Source: Calothrix parasitica NIES-267 (lineage in GTDB: Bacteria; Cyanobacteriota; Cyanobacteriia; Cyanobacteriales; Nostocaceae). Taken from it: 64,000 nt of DNA. Positions 18,299 to 26,906 of the stretch are shown one piece after another. The translations under genes were made by a program, and so were the position numbers. How positions within the stretch are numbered: the stretch's first letter is position 1; the number at the start of each line of letters is the position of its first letter. Where the stretch lies: the NCBI RefSeq assembly GCF_002368095.1, contig NZ_AP018227.1, forward strand, positions 4,489,782 through 4,553,781, in the 5' to 3' direction. The notes below the pieces were generated by a model that saw only the letters and a list, made by a program, of their open reading frames with translations, was not told the origin of the DNA and did not search any database.

Positions 18299-18904
18299 AT
18301 TTAGGGAATAGGGAATAGGGAATAGAAAGTAGCTAGTACATCACGGCTTAAATAAGGCAACCATTAAAAATGGCTAAAAAGACTAGAAAATCAAACTTCT
18401 TACTTTTTACTTTTTACTTCTTACTTCCGCGAAGCGGCACTAGTAATATTGATAGCAAGAAAAAGGTTCGTCCGTAGTTGCGCTATGTCCTCCAGACCCG
18501 GACCCGCTACGCTAACAGCGCCAACATATGGTATGGGTAAGCGAGTTGCTGCACAACAACTACCAACTCGAATATTTTAACCTGAGTCCGGGATAAGCTC
18601 AAACCCTGATTTTATCGTTCCTTGATTTTAGAAATCTATAAACGTAATTATGTTGTTTGAGCGATTAATCAGCCACTAAAAACAGAATTAATTCCTTAAC
18701 CCGAACTGACGTTATTTTAGCTAAGACTGTTTAATTAAGAACTCTAATATTTGAGCGAAGATGGTGTAACTACGAACCAAGCTTTTTGGCGAAGACCGCG
18801 CAACTACAAACCAGATAAAAAAATTGATAATCCCGAATTTGGAATTATCAATCATCAATCATGAACTTAAATTATGATTGCGTTTTGCGCTTTAAATATC
18901 ACCT
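18299..18904. other. Repeat-rich intergenic region
   Basis: About 600 bp without a gene. It has GGGAATA tandem units right after the preceding stop, TTACTTTTTACTTC-type repeats near 18400, and two copies of the GCGAAGACCGCGCAACTAC repeat family at 18750-18778 (degenerate) and 18785-18812. Confidence 0.5.
18785..18812. repeat. 28-bp dispersed repeat, GCGAAGACCGCGCAACTAC core
   Basis: Identical over 28 bp to 58122-58149, nearly 40 kb away. A degenerate copy lies next to it at 18750-18778. Function unknown. Confidence 0.8.
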
Positions 18905-19354
18905 CTAAATGTCGCCGCGAATTTCTTCGATAACGCCGTCGCGCAGAACAATTTCGACCTGCATTTTGCTAATCAAATTATCGCCTTGTTCTGCTCGGAA
19001 GAAGCCTTCCAACTGAAATTGATTAACTTCTTGGTCTAACTCAAGCATTTGTACTTGTTGGAGATTTTGCAAGCTTTGATTTTTCTGCTCTAGCATCTCG
19101 CTTTTTTTCTCATTTACCTGAGTTTGAATATTCTCAATTTGTTGTAGAGTCTGAGGTCCTGGGGGTTGCAAACCTTGCTTCTGAATTTCGGTAATTGCAC
19201 GTTGTCCTTGGACATCAATTTGCTGTAACTGCTGGTCGGTTTGATTTATTTGTCCTTGAAGTTGCTGGGTTACTTCCTCTTTCCATAGAGGTGTAACGAT
19301 GGCTTTAACGTTAATAACGCGCTTTAGCAGCAATTGAGGATTGGAGATGTCCAT
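18905..19354 (-). CDS. YlqD-family protein
   Basis: 149 aa from ATG 19354 (a TTG at 19390 would add 12 residues). The N-terminal strand-rich part (LLKRVINVKAIVTPLWKEE) and the long Gln-rich coiled coil (about residues 28-110) match the YlqD family found in cyanobacteria and Bacillus. The role is unknown. It lies directly downstream of acyl-ACP synthetase on the same strand with a gap of about 40 bp, so co-transcription is likely. Confidence 0.8.
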   Translation of the reverse strand: MDISNPQLLLKRVINVKAIVTPLWKEEVTQQLQGQINQTDQQLQQIDVQGQRAITEIQKQGLQPPGPQTLQQIENIQTQVNEKKSEMLEQKNQSLQNLQQVQMLELDQEVNQFQLEGFFRAEQGDNLISKMQVEIVLRDGVIEEIRGDI

Positions 19355-19395
19355 AAAAGTATCTTTTTTTCCTTTTGAATTCAATAACAAGTGAA

Positions 19396-21384
19396 CTAGT
19401 TAGCGGCAAACATTCGCTCAATCATATCGTGATAGTGTTCCATCACAATGTGTCTTCTGACTTTGAGAGTGCGTGTCATCATGCCATTTTCCATAGAAAA
19501 CGGCTCCAGAATTAGCTGAAACGGACCAATACGGTCATCCGGTCGATATCCAGGACGATTTCGTACTTCTCTATTCAACTCTTGCCGAAACAAATCCTGG
19601 ATTATTTTACTCTCAAGGGTGATTTTTTGGCTTGTGGATGACGTAACATTGTCTTCTTTAACACATAATTCCAAATTTTGTCCTTGTGCCCATTTTTCCA
19701 ATGCTTCTAAGTTCGGGACAATCAAAGCACCAATACTTTTTTTATCTTGTCCCACAAGCATTATCTGGTCGATAAATTCAGACCTCAAACAAGCGTCTTC
19801 GATGGGAAGCGGCTCAATGTTTTCCCCGTTGGTTAATACAATAGTGTCTTTTGCTCGTCCGGTTAAAACTATATCTCGACGAGGAGTTAACCAACCCAAA
19901 TCACCGCTATTAAACCAACCTTCCCCATCAATGGCTTTTTCTGTTGCTTCTGGGTTTTTATAATAACCCTGCATTACTTGCGGACCTCTAAGCAATACTA
20001 AACCCTTTTCCCCATTTGGCAATTCTTTACGAGTTTCTAAATCCACAATCTTAACTTCGGTACCCGGTATCCCCAATCCCGAAGAACCACGTAAATTACT
20101 CCAGTGACGACGAGCATGAGTTACCGGGGAAGTTTCCGTTAACCCGTAACCAACCACAATATCTATACCAATAATCTCGTAGAAATCATCAATATGCTTG
20201 GCTAAAGCACCACCACCACAAATAAACTGTTTAATTCTTCCTCCCGTCGCTTCCTTCACTTTGCCGTAAACTATTTTTCCACCCAAAGCATGTAATGGTG
20301 AAAGAGCTTTTTCTTGAACGCTAGCCGCTATTCGCTTTCCTGCTGAGGGATTAAGGTTTTGCAAATCTAAGTTTTGAGCAACTCTTCGCGCTTTTATGTA
20401 CTTACCACTAATACCCAAAAATCGATTAATTAAGTTTTGTTTAGAAGCAGGTTGTTCGCGAAACTGTTTTTGTACTCCTTCATAAACTGATTCTAAAATA
20501 CGCGGTACCGCTATCATGTAATGCGGTTTGTACTTTTTCAAATCATTTTTAATCGAGCGCAAATTTGTATAAACTTGGGTACAACCCATAGAAAACAATA
20601 AATATTCTCCAGTACGCTCAAAAACGTGCCAGGTAGGAAGAATACTTAAAACAACATTTCCCATTTCCGGCTGAACTATCGTACCTAAATTCGTTACTTG
20701 GTGAATCAAATTCCCATGAGAAAGCATCACCCCTTTAGGTCTACCTGAAGTCCCGGAAGTGTAAAGTAAAGTAGCTAAGGTATCCCGGCTTTGTTTGACC
20801 GGTTCCAGATTATGTTTTGCACCAATTTCCATTAACTGTTCAAAATTCAACACCTTGATAACTTCTTCACTCGGTGCTGATTCCTCAGTTAATAAAATTA
20901 CTAATTTAATTGGTAAATCATCCAAACGAGGTCGTAATTTCTCAAAAGTATTCAAATCTTGCGCGACTAAAACCGTACTATCGCTGTTTTGTAGAATAAA
21001 CGCTAACTCATCAATATCTGCTTGAGAACTGCGTACCGCATTTACAGCCCCAGCAGTCATAATACCTTGGTCGGCAATCAGCCAGCGAGGACTATTATCA
21101 GCAATTAACGAAATACGTTCCTGTGGCTTAATTCCTAACGATTGTAAACCAGCAGCAAACTGTTGAATTTGGCTCAATAACTCGGTATAGGTTACCTTAA
21201 CTTCATTTGGTCGAGCATGGGGATTGTGTAGCGCTACGGTATCTCCAAAACGCTGGGCTGCGATTGGCCAAATTTCGGGTATCGACTCCACACCTGAATA
21301 ATCAACTACGCTTTTTAAATTTGAACGGTCTTTCTCAGTAAGCTTAGGAAATTGATTATTTGTACTATAGTTTTCGGAAATCAT
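19396..21384 (-). CDS. aas: Acyl-ACP synthetase / long-chain fatty-acid CoA ligase
   Basis: 662 aa, an ANL-superfamily adenylating enzyme. The AMP-binding P-loop LLYTSGTSGRPKG lies at about residues 206-218; the GYGLTETSP motif and the hinge region NSGDLGWLTPRRDIVLTGRAKD follow. Length and N-terminus match the single cyanobacterial AAS (Synechocystis slr1609 type), which activates and recycles free fatty acids onto acyl carrier protein. It is cytosolic or membrane-associated. It is followed closely by the YlqD-family gene. Confidence 0.9.
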   Translation of the reverse strand: MISENYSTNNQFPKLTEKDRSNLKSVVDYSGVESIPEIWPIAAQRFGDTVALHNPHARPNEVKVTYTELLSQIQQFAAGLQSLGIKPQERISLIADNSPRWLIADQGIMTAGAVNAVRSSQADIDELAFILQNSDSTVLVAQDLNTFEKLRPRLDDLPIKLVILLTEESAPSEEVIKVLNFEQLMEIGAKHNLEPVKQSRDTLATLLYTSGTSGRPKGVMLSHGNLIHQVTNLGTIVQPEMGNVVLSILPTWHVFERTGEYLLFSMGCTQVYTNLRSIKNDLKKYKPHYMIAVPRILESVYEGVQKQFREQPASKQNLINRFLGISGKYIKARRVAQNLDLQNLNPSAGKRIAASVQEKALSPLHALGGKIVYGKVKEATGGRIKQFICGGGALAKHIDDFYEIIGIDIVVGYGLTETSPVTHARRHWSNLRGSSGLGIPGTEVKIVDLETRKELPNGEKGLVLLRGPQVMQGYYKNPEATEKAIDGEGWFNSGDLGWLTPRRDIVLTGRAKDTIVLTNGENIEPLPIEDACLRSEFIDQIMLVGQDKKSIGALIVPNLEALEKWAQGQNLELCVKEDNVTSSTSQKITLESKIIQDLFRQELNREVRNRPGYRPDDRIGPFQLILEPFSMENGMMTRTLKVRRHIVMEHYHDMIERMFAAN

Positions 21385-21608
21385 ATGCAGGCTTTATAGT
21401 GAATAATTTGTATACGAAAAGTATATTCCTTCATTTAGCAAAATAGACAACTATCACAGATACAGCTTGGTCTATCTAAGGTAATATCAATTAACCAATA
21501 AATATTAATTTTTATCTATCAAAAGAATAATTAACAAATCTACATCAATTCAATCGGGTTATTAATGCAAGAGTTTTAGTAGTACGAATCGCACAAACTT
21601 CCTTTTTT

Positions 21609-21752
21609 GCCGTTGCCGATAAAAAATATGAATAGCTTCCCCAACCCCTAATTTTGGGGGAGAAATGTATTTCAAAGTCCTCCTAAATTGGGGAATTTAG
21701 GGGGCTGCTTTTAGAGACTTTTAGAAATTCATATCGTCATGAGGCAACGCCC
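21609..21752. mobile_element. MITE-like remnant, GCCGTTGCCGA / GGCAACGC ends
   Basis: Ends GCCGTTGCCGA (21609) and GGCAACGC (21743-21750) are imperfect inverted repeats that extend inwards through AAATATGAATAG and its counterpart AAATTCATAT. The centre holds CCCCAA...TTGGGG foldbacks. It is related to the element at 12401-12562. No coding capacity. Confidence 0.6.
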
Positions 21753-21797
21753 TTTTTTTGATATAGGGAGTAGTAGAAGGAAAATATAAATAATTAC

Positions 21798-21812
21798 AGG
21801 GCTTACGCAAGC
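21798..21812 (+). repeat. AGGGCTTACGCAAGC motif, one of an inverted pair
   Basis: Matches 14 of 15 positions of the inverted copy at 24047-24061 (AGGACTTACGCAAGC on the minus strand). The pair flanks the 48-aa peptide gene and the carotenoid oxygenase gene. Similar GACTTACGC ends bound the element at 41744-41867. Confidence 0.6.
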
Positions 21813-22115
21813 TAATACTGTGATTACGACCGGGCTGCCGAGCTTATAGAGGTAATAAGCTCCCTATAGGAAAGTAATATTGCCTTTTTTATCTTACGTA
21901 TTATTGCTTGTAATAACATGGTTCCATGACCTTTGTGTAAATCCTAAATTATTCATAAATCGCAGCGAATTAAGGGTAAATGTCTAATTTTATATAAGCA
22001 TCTTTCATCAAATTATATAAATTAGAATAAATTTATAACCCTGTACTGATTTCATTATTAAAATTTTGTACGACAATAAAATATAAACATTTATTCCGAA
22101 AAGGGAGAGTCCAAT

Positions 22116-22262
22116 ATGGCTTTATCAGATGGCCTTTTATTAACCCTTGTGAGTACTGTTATTTGCATTGTGTTCCCCAAATTAATATCTTCTGTTTTCG
22201 CAGTTAAAAGCAAATCAAACACCCAAGCAGTTGCCACAATTCCTTTAAAGCAAACAGAGTAA
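22116..22262 (+). CDS. 48-aa single-pass membrane peptide
   Basis: ATG at 22116 with a good ribosome binding site (AAGGGAGAG, 22100-22108). The peptide begins MALSDGLLLTLVSTVICIV, a hydrophobic helix at about 6-29, and ends in a polar tail of about 18 residues. Size and shape resemble small photosynthetic subunits, but I cannot match it to PsbX, PetM, PsaM or NDH-1 peptides by sequence. It lies 220 bp before the carotenoid oxygenase gene. Confidence 0.6.
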   Translation: MALSDGLLLTLVSTVICIVFPKLISSVFAVKSKSNTQAVATIPLKQTE

Positions 22263-22338
22263 AAGTACCCTAAAAAAGCTCTACACCCACCTCACGAATG
22301 GAGGTACTATAGCGCTCTAGAATTATGTATAGCCATTA

Positions 22339-22371
22339 AGAAACCCGGTTTTTTGAAAAAGCCGGGTTTCT
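22339..22371. repeat. Dispersed hairpin repeat (GAAACCCGG type), copy 2
   Basis: Arms GAAACCCGG and CCGGGTTTC around an A/T loop; related to 1028-1062. It lies after the 48-aa peptide gene and could end its transcript. Confidence 0.7.
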
Positions 22372-22481
22372 CAACGCCAAAAATTTATACTCATAATTCA
22401 TTCCTTTGGTAAATCCAAAATCGAAAATCTTACTTTAAAATTTAAAACTTAAAATAGATTGACCTTTAACCTTAAATAATA

Positions 22482-23873
22482 ATGGTAGCAGCAGCAGTAA
22501 ATCCTTTTCTCGACGGTAACTATGCCCCAGTGCGTGAAGAAATCACCGCTGACAGCTTAAAAATAATCGGAGAACTACCCCCCGATTTATCCGGGATGTT
22601 TGTCCGAAATGGCCCCAATCCTCAATGGCAACCCAAAGGTCAGTATCACTGGTTTGATGGCGATGGAATGCTCCACGGAGTAAGAATTGCTAACGGTAAA
22701 GCCAGCTATCGCAACCGTTACGTGCGAACCAAAGGGTGGCAAGTCGAACATCAAGAAGGTAAAGCCGTATGGAGTGGAATGTTAGAACCTCCACAGATGG
22801 ATAACCCCTACGGACCATATAAAAACGCTGCAAATACCGCGCTTGTCTGGCATGCAGGTCAATTTTTCGCACTTTGGGAAGGAGGGGTTCCTCATGCAAT
22901 CAAGCTTCCAGAATTAGACACTTGCGGCGAATATAACTACAACGGTAAATTGCAATCAGCCTTCACCGCACATCCCAAAGTAGACCCGGTAACCGGTGAA
23001 ATGATGTTCTTCGGCTACTCATTCGCGCCGCCATTCTTACATTACAGTGTAGTTTCAGCAGAAGGCGAACTTTTGAGAACAGTACCCATTGAATTACCCA
23101 TGGGAGTGATGATGCACGATTTCGCCATCACCGCGAACCATACAATATTCATGGATTTGCCTTTAACTTTCAATCCCATGCGGATGCAGAAAGGCGAACC
23201 CGGTATGATGTTTGAAAAAGATAGAGCCAGTCGTTTTGGTATAGTTCCCCGTCACGGCGATAATAACGATATTCGCTGGTTTGAAGCTCCCGCTTGTTTT
23301 GTATGGCATACCTTGAATGCTTACGAAGATGGAGACGAAGTAGTGCTTTTGGGTTGTCGCATGAATTCGACAAACGTTCTTGCTACCAATAACGAGCAGC
23401 GCGATGCACAAGGAGATATTCCATTTTTGTATCAGTGGCGATTTAACATAAAAGACGGTAGCGTCAAAGAAGAAAAATTAGATGATGTACCATCAGAATT
23501 TCCCAGAGTCAACGACAACTTTTTAGGACAACCAACCCGCTACGGTTACGCTGGCAAAATGGGACAAGGTACAATGCCTAGTTTTGAAGGTGTAATCAAA
23601 TATGACCTAAATAATGGTAAATCCCAAACTCATGAATTTGGTAGAGGTCGCTACGGTGGTGAAGCTGTATTTGCACCTCGTGGAAGCGGTGAAGATGAAG
23701 GCTGGGTAATTACATTCGTGTATGACTCGAACGAGGATACATCTGAACTAGTAATTGTAGATGCTCAAGATATGACATCGGAACCGGTTGCGCGGGTATT
23801 GATACCCCAGCGAGTACCCTATGGTTTTCACGGTGATTGGGTTAGTGAAGAGAAATTGCAAAAATCCAAGTGA
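22482..23873 (+). CDS. Carotenoid cleavage oxygenase
   Basis: 463 aa, a typical length. The four iron-binding histidines of the family are recognisable: His164 in FTAHPKVDP, His212 in MMHDFAIT, His276 in VWHTLNAYEDGD and His450 in PYGFHGDW. The N-terminal RNGPNPQ and HWFDGDGMLH motifs are also present. The family cleaves carotenoids or apocarotenoids at double bonds to give apocarotenals such as retinal. The precise substrate cannot be decided by reading. No carotenoid or rhodopsin gene is adjacent. A palindromic repeat 24 bp after the stop may act as terminator. Confidence 0.92.
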   Translation: MVAAAVNPFLDGNYAPVREEITADSLKIIGELPPDLSGMFVRNGPNPQWQPKGQYHWFDGDGMLHGVRIANGKASYRNRYVRTKGWQVEHQEGKAVWSGMLEPPQMDNPYGPYKNAANTALVWHAGQFFALWEGGVPHAIKLPELDTCGEYNYNGKLQSAFTAHPKVDPVTGEMMFFGYSFAPPFLHYSVVSAEGELLRTVPIELPMGVMMHDFAITANHTIFMDLPLTFNPMRMQKGEPGMMFEKDRASRFGIVPRHGDNNDIRWFEAPACFVWHTLNAYEDGDEVVLLGCRMNSTNVLATNNEQRDAQGDIPFLYQWRFNIKDGSVKEEKLDDVPSEFPRVNDNFLGQPTRYGYAGKMGQGTMPSFEGVIKYDLNNGKSQTHEFGRGRYGGEAVFAPRGSGEDEGWVITFVYDSNEDTSELVIVDAQDMTSEPVARVLIPQRVPYGFHGDWVSEEKLQKSK

Positions 23874-23897
23874 TAAATAAAACAGATAACTAATGTA

Positions 23898-23920
23898 GAG
23901 ACGTAGCAGTGCTACGTCTC
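23898..23920. repeat. GAGACGTAGCA palindrome, copy 2
   Basis: Same sequence as 11372-11394 and 43477-43499. It is placed just after the carotenoid oxygenase stop, in a position suited to transcription termination. Confidence 0.85.
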
Positions 23921-23961
23921 TCCGTATTTTGTGGCTCTAGCACCAATTTGAATATGTATAA

Positions 23962-24042
23962 TCAACCGACTTCCAACCAACCAAAAACTTGCTCAACAGT
24001 CAAATTCAGCGTTAAAAATTCCGGAGTCGGAAGAGTATCCAT
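23962..24042 (-). pseudogene. Possible 3' fragment of a lost gene
   Basis: The minus strand reads MDTLPTPEFLTLNLTVEQVF then GWLEVG and a stop, 26 residues of normal composition. The frame is cut off within a few bases of the AGGACTTACGCAAGC motif at 24047-24061. It looks like the C-terminal tail of a gene truncated by an insertion or deletion at that point. Parent family not recognised. Confidence 0.3.
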
Positions 24043-24046
24043 TCGT

Positions 24047-24061
24047 GCTTGCGTAAGTCCT
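24047..24061 (-). repeat. AGGACTTACGCAAGC motif, inverted partner of 21798
   Basis: Inverted relative to 21798-21812 with 14 of 15 bases matching. See the finding on the 2.26-kb interval between them. Confidence 0.6.
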
Positions 24062-24262
24062 GTTATCGTTTGCAGACCAATATAGAAACACAGCAAAATA
24101 ACATGTTTATAGCGGGTTAAACCCTTATGTTAACTTTCATCCCTGCATTTTCAGACCAGAGATGAAAGTAATTTCTTATAAAGACAATATCCTAAAACTG
24201 CTGTGTTACGAACATCCTTGCTCGTTATCACCTACTATAAATTGCTCAAAATCAGCTTTACC

Positions 24263-24547
24263 TTACTTACCACCATAATAAAAAGCGATTTCCTTTTCCT
24301 TCAAAGGCACAAAATCCGCTTCAGATAGCATTTTATTAAGCTCATCTTGGGTTAGGTGTTTAGCCCCAATTCTAACAATACGAGACCTCATAGTATTCTT
24401 TACACCACTACGCTGTCTATTACCTTCCAAAGCCATAACTTTATTATATAAATCTAACTTTTCAGGTTCAATCGTAGAACCATCTAAATCAATACCTTTC
24501 GCAATAGCTTCGTCAACAGCATCTGCACCCTTAGTTGATGGATTCAT
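24263..24547 (-). CDS. Hypothetical 94-aa protein
   Basis: 94 aa, charged, with no membrane segment or signal peptide. The N-terminus is helical-looking (MNPSTKGADAVDEAIAKGID); the C-terminal half (MRSRIVRIGAKHLTQDELNKML) could be a small helical fold and ends in FYYGGK. I do not recognise the family. It stands alone between repeat-rich gaps; composition is in line with neighbouring genes, supporting that it is real. Confidence 0.6.
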   Translation of the reverse strand: MNPSTKGADAVDEAIAKGIDLDGSTIEPEKLDLYNKVMALEGNRQRSGVKNTMRSRIVRIGAKHLTQDELNKMLSEADFVPLKEKEIAFYYGGK

Positions 24548-24747
24548 CTCTAAATTATTTTTACTAAAGTAACTGAATTTTACCAGTTAACAGCTATCAA
24601 TTACCAATTACCAATTACCTATTCCCTATTCCCCATTCCCCATCCAGTAACTGAACATTAAGGTGCAGTAATTTTGCGTATGCGCTTGTCAGTCATAAAG
24701 TTTATAGTTTAATCTCGAAACAACGCCCTCTGCAGTATGGTGAAGCT

Positions 24748-25131
24748 ATGTCAGAGCATCGTATTCCCGATAACAAACAAAACCGTAAATTAGAAAGAGC
24801 TTTAAGCAATACAATTGTTGATAAATGTTTTGAAAACTCTGAGAGTTGGCTGCGAGCTATCTTACGAATGTGTATTTTCTCTTTGGGGTATATGGATTCC
24901 GAACCAGTTTTTATCGTCGAATGTCCTAACCAAGCTGTAGCAAAACGATTAAGTCGCAAAACCTATCCTTTCCGAGATATCGTATATTACTTTACTGACG
25001 ACCTTTACGCCAGCGAACGCAGTTTATTCTGCTATCAAGAATCAAAAAACGGTTCGTGGCGATGTTTTGACACTAATAGCAATACTTGGGAAAATTGGAA
25101 TAGTCTACAGACCCCTCATCGCTTCAATTAA
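24748..25131 (+). CDS. Hypothetical 127-aa protein
   Basis: 127 aa, soluble, rich in aromatic residues and Cys (FSLGYMDSEPVFIVECPNQA, CYQESKNGSWRCFDTNSN, WENWNSL). A WRCFD..W..W pattern near the C-terminus suggests a small beta-rich fold. Family not recognised. An ATTGGGA tandem repeat begins just after the stop. Confidence 0.6.
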   Translation: MSEHRIPDNKQNRKLERALSNTIVDKCFENSESWLRAILRMCIFSLGYMDSEPVFIVECPNQAVAKRLSRKTYPFRDIVYYFTDDLYASERSLFCYQESKNGSWRCFDTNSNTWENWNSLQTPHRFN

Positions 25132-25139
25132 GAAGATAA

Positions 25140-25185
25140 AAATTGGGAATTTGGGAATTGGGAATTGGGAATTGGGAATTGGGAA
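25140..25185. repeat. ATTGGGA-type tandem repeat
   Basis: About six consecutive GGGAATT(T) heptamer units between two small genes. Same class as the repeats at 15785, 28240 and 52060. Confidence 0.8.
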
Positions 25186-25208
25186 AACAACTCCTAACTG
25201 TTAACTGC

Positions 25209-25472
25209 TCACTCCTCCCGCGTTACTAAACCGCTAAAAAAGCTGCCCAAAATACTTCCTGCCCAAATACCTGTAGTGCTTCCTTGCCACATCGCACCAG
25301 GTGCGATCGCAATTTTACAACCTGCCTTAAATAATTCCCAGCGTTGATTTTGACAGTTTTGGCTGTGGACTTGGATGCTGATTTGTCCGCCGATGTAACC
25401 ACTAAAAAGCCCGGATGCTAAAGCGACAAAAGTACAAATTAATAATCGCTTTTGTGAAGATTTTTTGCTCAT
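25209..25472 (-). CDS. Hypothetical two-helix membrane protein
   Basis: 87 aa with two glycine-rich hydrophobic segments (about 10-32 and 57-81), a basic N-terminus and two Cys in the connecting loop (NCQNQRWELFKAGCKIAIAPG). No family recognised. A HIP1 octamer lies inside the gene at 25303. Confidence 0.6.
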   Translation of the reverse strand: MSKKSSQKRLLICTFVALASGLFSGYIGGQISIQVHSQNCQNQRWELFKAGCKIAIAPGAMWQGSTTGIWAGSILGSFFSGLVTREE

Positions 25473-26138
25473 TGTTAAATGATTGAGGACGCGACGTTTG
25501 AGCTTTTTGGGGAGTATAGCGCAGAGTAATGTTCAATCCGAAGTAATAATTAATAAATCCAATTTTTTCTAAAACCGAGCTAATTAGCTTATTAATGCCT
25601 GAATTTCTACAAAATTATTTTAATAACAAGGTTTTACTAATTTAAACTATAAATTTGATTAACAAGACAATCATTAACTGTGTATAGAGGTTGCACAATA
25701 ACGTCTCAAATCTCAATTCATGTTTAGATTTAGCGACCTCAAGAATAAGGGTGAATAATTAAAAATCTCTTTCTAATGTAGGTACACTCGAACGCTAAAT
25801 TAATATAAAAACGAAAAACTTAATAGATTTTTGCAAAATTCGTACTTAAATGGCTATGATAATTAGCAACTTGTAAGGGCAGGATACAATTACCGTTTTT
25901 GGGATTCTAGTTCCTTCAACTAAGAAGTCCAAAGTTCTGGAAATACTATGTTCTGCTCGCATCACTATTCATAACCGTAGTTTTCCTTTATTTCAACTTA
26001 TAGCAGTTGATGAGGTCGCGGTTAAGGGACAACGCTAAAAGCAGGAAACTACTTTGCTTAAAGCACGCGCGGTATATATACCCAAACAACTTAAAAGTTG
26101 TAATTGTCCCCAGAACAATAAAAACAAGTACTACCATT
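25473..26138. other. Long intergenic region upstream of CURT1/CAAD gene
   Basis: About 660 bp. No further gene, tRNA or known riboswitch was seen; a small hairpin CAACTTAAAAGTTG lies at 26086-26099 in the probable leader of the CURT1/CAAD gene. Confidence 0.4.
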
Positions 26139-26579
26139 ATGGAAGCCCCAATGCAGGAACCGGAAACCGTGGAAACTAAAACCTCAGAAACAAAAGTGCC
26201 AGAAATGAACAGTCCTACTGGGACTATAACCAAAATTCAGCCTTCGGCGCAATCTCAAGAGCAATGGTTGAAATACGGAGAGCAAATTTCTAGCTACATA
26301 AAACAAATCACCGATAATGCTGGAACCTTCTTTAATCAGTATAAGCAGCTTTTTACTTATATAGGCATAAGTGTAGCTGCTTTAATCGCAGTTAAAGTAG
26401 TGCTTTCTATCTTGGATGCGTTGAATGATGTTCCTTTAGTAGCCCCAACATTTGAATTGATTGGTATAGGCTATTCTGCTTGGTTTATCTACCGCTACTT
26501 ACTCAAAGCCTCCACTCGCAATGAGTTGACTAGTGAAATCACAACCCTTAAATCACAAGTAGTAGGCAAAGATGCTTAA
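26139..26579 (+). CDS. CURT1/CAAD-domain thylakoid membrane protein
   Basis: 146 aa from ATG 26139; the frame is open further upstream to 26007, but that part is basic and unlike the family. The N-terminus is acidic and disordered (MEAPMQEPETVE...), followed by an amphipathic stretch (EQWLKYGEQISSYIKQI) and two transmembrane helices separated by LDALNDVPLVAP, ending in YRYLLKASTRNEL. This is the CAAD domain, the same fold as plant CURT1 proteins that curve thylakoid membranes; CurT in Synechocystis shapes thylakoids. A similar domain is appended to some cyanobacterial aminoacyl-tRNA synthetases, but here it stands alone. Confidence 0.88.
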   Translation: MEAPMQEPETVETKTSETKVPEMNSPTGTITKIQPSAQSQEQWLKYGEQISSYIKQITDNAGTFFNQYKQLFTYIGISVAALIAVKVVLSILDALNDVPLVAPTFELIGIGYSAWFIYRYLLKASTRNELTSEITTLKSQVVGKDA

Positions 26580-26700
26580 AACTTAGTTCTGAGCCATTCT
26601 CAAGACTAATACGATTCAAAGCATTTTTTATCCAGGTAAGCAAGTGAGTGCGACTCGTGAATGGTTCGCACGTCGTTAATTAGGCACTTGCAAGTAATAG

Positions 26701-26797
26701 AATATCCAGCTTTGGGTTTCGCTTGAAAGGCGAAACCCCCATCAATCTAGGTTTTCTCCGAAATGTATCTTCAGAAGCTGGATATTTTCTTTTTTGG
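26701..26797 (+). ncRNA. Structured transcript end or small RNA candidate
   Basis: A 12-bp outer stem (AATATCCAGCTT 26701-26712 with AAGCTGGATATT 26775-26786) encloses a second hairpin (GGGTTTCGC / GCGAAACCC, 26714-26738) and is followed by a T-rich run. It could be the 3' end of the CURT1/CAAD transcript or a separate small RNA ending in an intrinsic terminator. Confidence 0.4.
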
Positions 26798-26841
26798 ATC
26801 TCCCTTAGAAGCCAACTTACTTTTCTCAAAACTATTCCATT

Positions 26842-26882
26842 AAAAAGCGGACAAGTATTATTTCAAATACTTATCCGCTTTT
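26842..26882. terminator. Bidirectional terminator
   Basis: Inverted arms AAAAGCGGACAAGTATT and AAATACTTATCCGCTTTT around a short loop, with A-run and T-run on the two sides. It lies between the convergent CURT1/CAAD gene and SLH gene. Confidence 0.8.
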
Positions 26883-26906
26883 AATTTGATTTCGATTCGA
26901 TTTCCT

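Larger units (their letters stand above)
21385..22115. other. Intergenic region with MITE-like element and transposon-end-like repeat
   Basis: About 730 bp. It contains the GCCGTTGCCGA-flanked element at 21609-21752, the AGGGCTTACGCAAGC motif at 21798-21812 and a hairpin GAGCTTAT/ATAAGCTC near 21840-21872. Confidence 0.5.
23874..24262. other. Intergenic region with palindrome, transposon-end-like motif and gene fragment
   Basis: Contains the GAGACGTAGCA palindrome at 23898-23920, a short minus-strand coding remnant at 23962-24042 and the inverted AGGACTTACGCAAGC motif at 24047-24061. Confidence 0.5.
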
